Assembly (NCBI GenBank): GCA_900763175.1
Contig: CAAFJI010000176.1
Location: forward strand, 1 to 26,898
Length of the DNA: 26,898 nt
Direction: 5' to 3'
Source of the DNA: Lachnospiraceae bacterium
GTDB taxonomy: Bacteria > Bacillota > Clostridia > Lachnospirales > Lachnospiraceae
Made by a program: the position numbers and the translations under genes. Under the pieces are notes generated by a model that was not told where the DNA came from, made no database searches, and saw nothing but the letters and a program-made list of their open reading frames with translations. Positions within the stretch are counted from its first letter, which is position 1, and the number at the start of each line of letters is the position of its first letter. Shown here piece after piece: positions 16,730 through 22,724 of the stretch.

Positions 16730-17374
16730 TTATTTCAGCTTCGGCAGATTCCACCTGTAATGTGCAGCCAGATAGCGTACAAAGATAACGGCGGCAGAGC
16801 CAAAGATCAGGGCGGCGACTACGCCGAACCAGCGGTAGGTATAAACACATACGATGGCGCCTACAATGGAAGCACAAGCGTAAATATGTTTTACGAAAAT
16901 ATAGGGCGGCACCTCTGCCATCATATCACGGAGAAGTCCACCTCCTACTCCGGTAATGGTTCCCACAAAAACAAGCAAAAAAGTATTCTCTGCAAAGCCC
17001 TGGCGGATACCGGTATTCACTCCTACTACCGTAAAGATTCCAAGCCCCACAGAGTCCATCACAAGCATCACCTTGTCATAGGTAACCCGCCGGTTTCCTT
17101 CCAGAATATCCCGCTTATAATATAGAAGGAAAAAGACAATCACAGAGGTAAGTACTGCCACTGCCGCATAAACGGGCTTTTTAAAAACCCCGGGCGGGGT
17201 GATGCCAAGTGTCACATCTCGTATCATTCCTCCCCCAACTGCCGTGATCACCCCCAGGACTGTCACTCCGAAAATATCCATCTTCTGCTCTGTTCCCACA
17301 AGAGCACCGGAGGCGGCAAAGGCTATGGTTCCGATCATCTCCAGTATAAAGGTTATAAGTTCCTGATAATCCAT
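16730..17374 (-). CDS. TRIC/UPF0126 family membrane protein
   Basis: The product (214 aa) has about seven hydrophobic helices in two similar halves. Each half carries a glycine-rich motif, AVGGGMIRD (45-53) and GVGGGLLRD (142-150). This is the hallmark of the bacterial YicG/YadS-like trimeric intracellular cation channel family. The transported substrate is not evident: cation channel activity and glycine transport have both been proposed for relatives. The ATG at 17372-17374 has AGGAGA about ten bases upstream. It is the first gene of an operon with the ABC-F gene. A -10 box TATAAT (17433-17428) lies about 55 bp upstream. Confidence 0.88.
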   Translation of the reverse strand: MDYQELITFILEMIGTIAFAASGALVGTEQKMDIFGVTVLGVITAVGGGMIRDVTLGITPPGVFKKPVYAAVAVLTSVIVFFLLYYKRDILEGNRRVTYDKVMLVMDSVGLGIFTVVGVNTGIRQGFAENTFLLVFVGTITGVGGGLLRDMMAEVPPYIFVKHIYACASIVGAIVCVYTYRWFGVVAALIFGSAAVIFVRYLAAHYRWNLPKLK

Positions 17375-17427
17375 AAAACAAAATTCTCCTGTAAATTTCT
17401 CCCCTGCGTGAAGCGCCGGGCCTCTCT

Positions 17428-17433
17428 ATTATA
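17428..17433 (-). promoter_or_regulatory. -10 box for the TRIC/ABC-F operon
   Basis: TATAAT on the minus strand lies directly behind the terminator of the permease operon. No good -35 is seen at the right distance, because that region is the terminator stem. It is a tentative promoter. Confidence 0.4.
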
Positions 17434-17437
17434 GCAT

Positions 17438-17470
17438 AAAATACAGCCGGAAGATATGCCTCCGGCTGTA
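17438..17470 (-). terminator. Terminator of the sugar-transport operon
   Basis: On the minus strand TACAGCCGGA, a short loop and TCCGGCTGTA form a perfect ten-base stem followed by TTTTATG, about 30 bp after the second permease gene. Confidence 0.8.
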
Positions 17471-17498
17471 AATTTTCTGAAATTATTCTTTTTTTCAC

Positions 17499-18365
17499 TC
17501 AGCCTTTTACTCCGCCCAGCGCCACGCCTGCAACAATATACTTGGAAAGAACCAGATATACCACAACCAGCGGGATTATGGTTACAAAAAGACCTACATA
17601 AACCACGCCATAATCCGTACGGAACTGGTTGGAACTCAGCAGCTGCACGAACATAGGCAGTGTTTTTTTGGAATCCGTTGTAAGGAGAATGGTAGGTGTA
17701 AACAGGTTGTTCCACTGTGCGATAAACTGGAAGATTGCCTGTGTTGCCACTGCCGGCTTCATAATCGGAAGAATGATCCGGTTAAAGGTATGCCATTCTT
17801 TTGAGCCATCAATCCTGGCTGCCTCGATCATCTCCAGGGACAGGGTGCTTTCCATGTACTGCTTCATGAAGAAAACAACTGCAGGAGCTGCGATGGTGGG
17901 AAGAACCAGCGGAATATAAGTATCCACCAGCTTCAGATCCAGCATGAAACGATAAAAACCGATGATGGAAATCTGGTTTGGAACCATCATAACTGCCATG
18001 ATAAAGGCCCATGCAAATCTCTTGAATTTGAAATCATATACATGGATTCCGTAAGCAGTCAGGGAAGAAAAATATACAGACAAAAATGTTCCGGGAATGG
18101 TAATCGTTGCAGAGTTTACGATGGCTCTCTGCAAAGTAATCTGCATCCCATTCTGCTTGATCATCAGGTTTTTCCAGTTCTCGATCAGGTGCGTGGATGG
18201 AATCAGGGAAACACCGGCCTTAATGGATTCGGAATCTCTGGTGGCATTCATTACCAGAAGGATAAAAGGCAAAAGTGCAAGGATACAAAACAGAATACAG
18301 ATCACAGTACGTATGATCCTATGGTGCAGTAAATTCTTACTATAGCTGTCTTTTGCTTTACTCAT
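17499..18365 (-). CDS. Sugar ABC transporter permease (MalG type)
   Basis: The product (288 aa) has six predicted membrane helices. The cytoplasmic EAA loop, EAARIDGSKEWHTFNRIILP, from about residue 181 contacts the ATPase. It is the second inner-membrane subunit of a carbohydrate importer of the CUT1 class. Its ATG overlaps the stop of the preceding permease gene by four bases (ATGA), which implies coupled translation. It is the last gene of the operon and is followed by a strong terminator. No ATPase gene is nearby, so a shared MsmX-like ATPase encoded elsewhere probably serves it. The substrate, cellobiose or longer cellodextrins, is inferred from the adjacent GH94 phosphorylase. Confidence 0.92.
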   Translation of the reverse strand: MSKAKDSYSKNLLHHRIIRTVICILFCILALLPFILLVMNATRDSESIKAGVSLIPSTHLIENWKNLMIKQNGMQITLQRAIVNSATITIPGTFLSVYFSSLTAYGIHVYDFKFKRFAWAFIMAVMMVPNQISIIGFYRFMLDLKLVDTYIPLVLPTIAAPAVVFFMKQYMESTLSLEMIEAARIDGSKEWHTFNRIILPIMKPAVATQAIFQFIAQWNNLFTPTILLTTDSKKTLPMFVQLLSSNQFRTDYGVVYVGLFVTIIPLVVVYLVLSKYIVAGVALGGVKG

Positions 18366-19345
18366 GACCTTCCACCTGCCTTTCTGCGCTGCCTCTGCTC
18401 TTTTTTCATTCTCCTGTCCTCACTGTCTCCCATAGTTGCAAACAAAAGGAGGCTGACAATCAGAGTAATGATAAACAATACAACGGAAACAGCTGCTGCC
18501 TTACCCACATCACTGTTATACAGACGCATAATGTACATGGCCATTGTGGTAGTCTTGTCATCCGGAAGGCCAACTAGTCCGGTTTCCGGAACATTAAACA
18601 GTGCCGGGATATCGTACATCTGCAGACCGCCGATGGCGGAGGTAACCAGAGTATACAGCATAATAGGCTTCAGCAGAGGCAGGGTAATATAACGAAATTT
18701 CTTCCACCCTGTAGCACCGTCAATATCCGCTGCCTCAAACAATCCCGGGTCAATTCCAAGCACACCGGAAATCAAAAGCAAGGTCGTATTTCCGAACCAC
18801 ATCCACCACAGGATTGTAGAAATCAATCCACGGCTTCCTGTCACACTGGACATAAAATCATAGTTACTGCTTAAAACGCCCCAATTCTTTAAGGTCTGTG
18901 TAATCGGACCATACTGGGAAAACAAAGATTTAAACAATACAGAAACAGATGCCGCTGTGATAACGCTTGGAAGATACACGATAACCTTCATGGCTCCCGT
19001 TCCCTTTACCTTAACCTTTTCATCAGTAAGCCATACTGCCAGAAGCAGGGAAACCAATATCTGAGGTACAAAGTTGCATCCCCACATGATCAGTGTGTTT
19101 TTCAGATAGCTGAGAACATATCCCTTCTCTCCTGCTGTCACACCAAGGATGTTTAAAAAGTTCTGGATTCCTGCTGCCTCAATAAACTGCCGGCCATTTC
19201 GCTTGTAGTATCTAAGTGTACTATAGTAGAAGGTGTTGATCAGCGGCCACAGCTGAAATACCAGATAGGTAATGAAAAATGGTGCGATAAAGAAATAGCC
19301 ATACTTCCCGTAGCTGACTTTTTTCTTCTTTTTCTTTTTATCCAT
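18362..19345 (-). CDS. Sugar ABC transporter permease (MalF type)
   Basis: The product (327 aa) has six membrane helices after a very basic N-terminus (MDKKKKKKK). The EAA loop, EAADIDGATGWKKFRYITLP, starts at about residue 205. It is the first permease subunit of the CUT1 sugar importer. The ATG has AGGAGGGG five bases upstream. It follows the solute-binding protein gene in the same direction, but 348 bp away. That is unusually far for such an operon, and the gap holds repeats and a terminator-like hairpin. Its expression may therefore be lower than that of the binding protein. Confidence 0.92.
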   Translation of the reverse strand: MDKKKKKKKVSYGKYGYFFIAPFFITYLVFQLWPLINTFYYSTLRYYKRNGRQFIEAAGIQNFLNILGVTAGEKGYVLSYLKNTLIMWGCNFVPQILVSLLLAVWLTDEKVKVKGTGAMKVIVYLPSVITAASVSVLFKSLFSQYGPITQTLKNWGVLSSNYDFMSSVTGSRGLISTILWWMWFGNTTLLLISGVLGIDPGLFEAADIDGATGWKKFRYITLPLLKPIMLYTLVTSAIGGLQMYDIPALFNVPETGLVGLPDDKTTTMAMYIMRLYNSDVGKAAAVSVVLFIITLIVSLLLFATMGDSEDRRMKKEQRQRRKAGGRS

Positions 19346-19403
19346 AACAGCCCCTCCTGTCTGAACCTTTTTGCCTGCATTCTTTTCTCAGAATGCCTGA
19401 CAT

Positions 19404-19466
19404 TAGAGCGTGCTCCCCGAATCCTTCCTGCCGTCTGCACGCCCCACTGGCAGTCATTCTGTGTCC
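19404..19466 (-). repeat. R1 hairpin repeat, copy F (second subgroup)
   Basis: On the plus strand it starts TAGAGCGTG, the R1 end, and contains CTGCACGCCCCA, the reverse complement of TGGGGCGTGCAG in copy E. The inner stem is CTGCC/GGCAG. The left outer arm is poorly kept. It shares its apex with copy E and not with copies A-D. Between it and the permease start lies a small GCATTC/GAATGC hairpin (19377-19396). Confidence 0.55.
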
Positions 19467-19478
19467 TTATTTTTCTTT

Positions 19479-19612
19479 AAGAATCCTGCTTGCAGGATTC
19501 TCCGCCTGCGGCGGGCCGCTCCAGCGACATAATCCCTCTTTGCCGCAGTGTGATTCTGCCCGGCAGAGCTTTTTGTGTAATAGGGAATTCCAACAGAATT
19601 TCCTGTTACATG
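19479..19612 (-). repeat. R2 structured repeat, copy 2
   Basis: This is the shorter and simpler copy (134 bp). On the plus strand it runs from GAATCCTGC-TT-GCAGGATTC, a perfect hairpin, through TTTGCCGCAG and ATTCTGCCCGGCAG to the hairpin TGTAATAGG..TTCCAAC..CCTGTTACA. The last base pairs differ from copy 1 but still match each other. On the minus strand it starts directly after the T-run of a terminator-like hairpin, as copy 1 does. The reading frame that is open in copy 1 has a stop at its second codon here. Confidence 0.75.
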
Positions 19613-19656
19613 AAAAATGTGCTGCTCCTTCTTTTTGGGAAGAAGCAGCACATTTA
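19613..19656 (-). terminator. Terminator-like hairpin after the solute-binding protein gene
   Basis: On the minus strand AATGTGCTGCTTCTTC and GAAGGAGCAGCACATT form a stem with one bulge around a CCAAAAA loop, ending in TTTTTC. It lies about 40 bp after the binding-protein stop and upstream of the permeases. It is likely a partial terminator or an mRNA 3'-end stabiliser, as REP sequences are between malE and malF. Confidence 0.75.
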
Positions 19657-19693
19657 CCACTACTTATGATTCATTTTTATGTTCCGGGATTCC

Positions 19694-21049
19694 TTATTCT
19701 GCAGCTTCCAGATAAGAGAAGGTATCATGGATAGATGCTGTCAGGTCTGCAAGTGCAGTGTCAAGGTCTTTTTCACCTGTCGCATAAGCCTTTGTCTGTG
19801 TATCCATCAGGGAAAGGATCTGCTGGTCTTCTGCTGTTACCATAGAAGCGTCCAGTCCGTCTGCCAGTGGAAGGAAGAACTCCATGAAGTTCTGTCCTGC
19901 ATCTGGATAAAGGTATCCGTTGCCGTCTGCTGATGTACCGGCATCGATGATCTTGCTGACTGCTTCTGTATTGTTCACATAGTCGGAATTCAGGGCATTG
20001 ATTGCTACCATACCATCAATATCACAGGTAAAGAATTTCATGATCTTCGCTGCAAGCTCAGTGTCTGCGCACTCTGTAGTTGCTGCAAGTCCTGTGCCGC
20101 CCCAGTAGCATTTTGTCTGGGTAGGAACAAGGATGGTATTGTCTTTCCACTGATCGGTTAAGCACCAGTATACGAACCATGGGCATCCCATGTAAGCAAC
20201 TGCTGCATTGGATTCCTCGCCGTCACCGCTCATATTTGCACTCCAGTCAGCACTCCACTGATCGGTATTAAAGGTCAGATCCTCATCATAAAGAGTCTTG
20301 GCAGTTTCCATATAGGTTTTGATGTTATCGTCAATGGTGATCACATCGTTCTCATCGTAGAAGCCCTGAGTTCTGGAACCGGTAAGACTACGTTTGATCT
20401 CATCATAGCCGGAGAACAGCTTGCATTTTCCGCCGGAAGCCTCGTTTACTTCTCTTGCTGTCTCAACGATGGTATCCAGGTCTTTGAATTTTTCAGTCAG
20501 TGCAGCCGGATCTGTTGTTCCAAGATATTTCTCAGCCAGGTCTGCACGGATTGCATAGCATCCAGGTGTTGCCTGCCAGAACAGAGCTCTTACATTGCCG
20601 TCGATGTCAGAACCAAGATCCAGATTGTACTGGTAGCTGTTTGCATAATCGTCAGCTGTAATTCCAAGATCTTCTACATTCTGTACCCAGTCACTGTTAA
20701 CATATTTCTGTACGTAGTCAACCTCCAGGCCCATCATGTCCGGATATAATTCATTGGAAGGATCATCCAGTACAGGATCCAGCTTACCCTGATAGTAATC
20801 AGATCCACCTGTGTTCACGAATACGATTCTTTCGTAATCATCTGGGTAGGCTTCTTTGAACGGTCCGTCAAGGATTTTCTTAATATCATCATTCCAGCCC
20901 CATACTACAAAGGAATCCTCTGCAGAAGCATCGCCGGTGACTTCGTTATCCGGAGTATCTGCTTCTTCTGCCAGAACCGGAGCTGCACACATCATCATTC
21001 CTGCAGCCATTGAAGCTGTTAATAAAACGCTCACCATTTTTTTCTTCAT
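19694..21049 (-). CDS. Extracellular sugar-binding protein of an ABC transporter
   Basis: The product is 451 aa, a family 1 solute-binding protein that captures sugar outside the cell for the two permeases. MKKKMVSVLLTASMAAGMMM is a typical signal-peptide n/h region. It is followed by CAAPVLAEE, which offers a signal peptidase I site after VLA (residue 27). The Cys at 21 is preceded by MMM, which does not fit a lipobox. Most Gram-positive binding proteins are lipoproteins, so the absence of an anchor is odd. Acidic and Trp-rich segments (SFVVWGWNDD) follow. The ATG has AAAGGAGG seven bases upstream. It lies downstream of the LacI gene. No convincing promoter of its own was found, so readthrough from lacI is possible. 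Confidence 0.9.
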   Translation of the reverse strand: MKKKMVSVLLTASMAAGMMMCAAPVLAEEADTPDNEVTGDASAEDSFVVWGWNDDIKKILDGPFKEAYPDDYERIVFVNTGGSDYYQGKLDPVLDDPSNELYPDMMGLEVDYVQKYVNSDWVQNVEDLGITADDYANSYQYNLDLGSDIDGNVRALFWQATPGCYAIRADLAEKYLGTTDPAALTEKFKDLDTIVETAREVNEASGGKCKLFSGYDEIKRSLTGSRTQGFYDENDVITIDDNIKTYMETAKTLYDEDLTFNTDQWSADWSANMSGDGEESNAAVAYMGCPWFVYWCLTDQWKDNTILVPTQTKCYWGGTGLAATTECADTELAAKIMKFFTCDIDGMVAINALNSDYVNNTEAVSKIIDAGTSADGNGYLYPDAGQNFMEFFLPLADGLDASMVTAEDQQILSLMDTQTKAYATGEKDLDTALADLTASIHDTFSYLEAAE

Positions 21050-21105
21050 GTTACTTCCTCCTTTAAATAATATCTTATTAAATTTTAATTTCCTTCACTG
21101 GTTCC

Positions 21106-21180
21106 TAGAGTATGTTTGAAAAAGGCTTTCTGCAAGATGTGCGTCACAGTTTGTGGGAATGATTTTTCAAACACGTTCTA
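21106..21180 (+). repeat. R1 hairpin repeat, copy C (best preserved)
   Basis: The outer arms TAGAGTATGTTTGAAAAA and TTTTTCAAACACGTTCTA pair over 18 bases with three changes, two of them wobble pairs. Inside, TTTCTGCAA pairs with TTGTGGGAA, and the apex is TGTG-CGT-CACA. The whole 75 bp can form one long hairpin. Its right end supplies the last codons and the stop codon of the lacI-type gene. Confidence 0.85.
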
Positions 21181-22201
21181 TTGCTCCGGGACGGTGGATC
21201 GTTTTCACAGATGCCCCTTTATAAAGCGTTCCCTCCACGGTATATTTTTCAATCACCGTTGTTTTCGGATGTTCGATCAGTTCAATAAGCTTTTCTGCTG
21301 CTATCCTGCCAATCGAAGCGGTGTCCTGGCAAAGAGTTGTAAGTTTCGGTTCCAGAACTCTGGCAATGCTGATTCCATCATAGCCAACTACTGAAATATC
21401 TTCCGGTATGCGAAGTCCCCTCTCCCGTATCTCATTGATCCCACCTATTGCAGCATAATCATCCGGGTAAAAAATACAGGTGGGCGGATCCTTCAGATCC
21501 AGAAGTTCGCCTGTTCTTTCTCCTGCCAGATCCGCATCCCGGTAAAAAGCAGGCCTTACATATTCATCCGGCACCTCCACTCCAAATCTCTGCAAGGTCC
21601 GGTAAAAGCTTCCCAGCCGGTTCTTCGTTACGGAGGTATCATCTCCGTGAATGTAGGCGATCTTCCGGTGTCCCTTATTGTATACGTAGGTAACCAGTTC
21701 CTCCATTCCCTGAATGTTATTGGATACCACACAGATTCTTCCGTCACAGACATGGTCAATGGTGACAATGGGAATATCTGATCTCAGAAGCTCCTGAACC
21801 TCTTCGGTGGAGAAATCTACACAGGCTACTACCACTCCGTCTACACCCCGGTACCTGCAGTGCTCCAGGTAGCTCATCCTTTTTCCGGAAACATTTCCGC
21901 TTGTAAAAGTAATGTCATACCCTTTTGCTTCAGCAGTACGCTTAAAGCCCTCCAGCACATGATTGAAATAATCATGGGTCAGTCCGCTGCTGGCTTCATC
22001 TACAAACAGGACTCCAAGATTGAAGGTCCGTTTTGTTTTTAAGGCCCTGGCCGAGGAATTGGGAAGATAGCCCATTTCGGAAGCCGTTTTCAATATGTAA
22101 TTTCTTGTTTCTTCTCCGATGTCGGAGTAGCCATTTAATGCTTTGCTGACAGTGGCGACTGAGACATTACATCTTTTTGCGATTTCTTTCATGGAAACCA
22201 T
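21167..22201 (-). CDS. LacI-family transcriptional regulator
   Basis: The product is 344 aa. The N-terminal helix-turn-helix reads MKEIAKRCNVSVATVSKALNG (residues 4-24), the LacI signature. A hinge and a periplasmic-binding-like sugar domain follow. It probably represses the sugar transport genes and the divergent cellobiose phosphorylase until a sugar is present; the role is inferred from position. GAGG lies seven bases before the ATG at 22199-22201. The start at Met4 would lack a suitable site. The final residues IERV and the stop lie inside R1 copy C, which suggests that the repeat replaced the original 3' end. A strong promoter with a candidate operator at its start point suggests autoregulation. 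Confidence 0.9.
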   Translation of the reverse strand: MVSMKEIAKRCNVSVATVSKALNGYSDIGEETRNYILKTASEMGYLPNSSARALKTKRTFNLGVLFVDEASSGLTHDYFNHVLEGFKRTAEAKGYDITFTSGNVSGKRMSYLEHCRYRGVDGVVVACVDFSTEEVQELLRSDIPIVTIDHVCDGRICVVSNNIQGMEELVTYVYNKGHRKIAYIHGDDTSVTKNRLGSFYRTLQRFGVEVPDEYVRPAFYRDADLAGERTGELLDLKDPPTCIFYPDDYAAIGGINEIRERGLRIPEDISVVGYDGISIARVLEPKLTTLCQDTASIGRIAAEKLIELIEHPKTTVIEKYTVEGTLYKGASVKTIHRPGAIERV

Positions 22202-22244
22202 TGATTTGCCTCATTCTTTCCTGTTTTTTTCTGTCGTTCCTAAA

Positions 22245-22289
22245 TCGTTTTCGTGACTTTATAGTATCTCTTTATGCACAAAATTTCAA
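22245..22289 (-). promoter_or_regulatory. lacI-type gene promoter with candidate operator
   Basis: On the minus strand TTGAAA (22289-22284), a 17-bp spacer and TACTAT (22266-22261) form a good promoter. The plus-strand motif TCGTTTTCGT (22245-22254) sits at the expected transcript start, within AAATCGTTTT. That matches the AAAnCGnTTT form common for LacI-family operators. Confidence 0.65.
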
Positions 22290-22389
22290 GCGTTTTTTCT
22301 TGTTTTTTGTGCGTTTTACTGCCATTCTACCTATTGCACAATTCTATTTCTGTTGTTTTTTACAAAATATATTTCAAGTCTATCTTTTC

Positions 22390-22404
22390 ACGAAAGTTTT
22401 TCGT
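22390..22404. promoter_or_regulatory. Short palindrome between the divergent sugar genes
   Basis: ACGAAA-GTT-TTTCGT is a perfect inverted repeat with six-base arms. TTTTCGT also occurs at 22248, 22479 and 22562 in the same gap, so it may be a third site for the regulator. The surrounding 22290-22540 is very AT-rich and otherwise featureless. Confidence 0.35.
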
Positions 22405-22544
22405 AAAACCATTCAAATTTCCCATCTCTAATTTGTAATATATAATGGATTTCATTATTCCCGTCATTTTGCTGTTGCTTTTCGTCAGTCTATCTATTAT
22501 ACTAAGGGCAAATACAGACCATTATTCTTTACTATTATTTCTTA

Positions 22545-22573
22545 TTGACTAAACTTATTCGTTTTCGTATGTT
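22545..22573 (+). promoter_or_regulatory. Candidate promoter of the cellobiose phosphorylase gene
   Basis: TTGACT (22545-22550), a 17-bp spacer and TATGTT (22568-22573) fit a promoter. The motif TCGTTTTCGT (22559-22568) lies between the boxes, where a bound repressor would block polymerase. A weaker alternative is TTGCTT (22475-22480) with TATACT (22498-22503). Confidence 0.5.
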
Positions 22574-22620
22574 AATTATCTCACAATTCCAGCAGCCATA
22601 CTATAACCAGACACACAGAT

Positions 22621-22692
22621 TAGAGTGTGTTGAAAAAGGCTTTCCGCAAGATGTGCGTCACAATTTGTGGGATGCATTTTGGGCACGCTCTG
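22621..22692 (+). repeat. R1 hairpin repeat, copy D
   Basis: The left arm TAGAGTGTGTTGAAAAA and right arm ATTTTGGGCACGCTCTG pair at most positions. The inner stem is TTCCGCAA/TTGTGGGA, where C replaces the T of copy C and makes a stronger pair. The apex TGTG-CGT-CACA is intact. It lies in the phosphorylase leader, 20 bp before the ribosome site. Confidence 0.8.
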
Positions 22693-22724
22693 AAAGAAGA
22701 TTATTTTTTTTAAGGAGGTCCACC

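Noticed and set aside
21050..21105. Separate promoter for the sugar-binding protein gene
   Set aside because: A TATTAT box is present, but no acceptable -35 lies at 16-18 bp, so I cannot support it.
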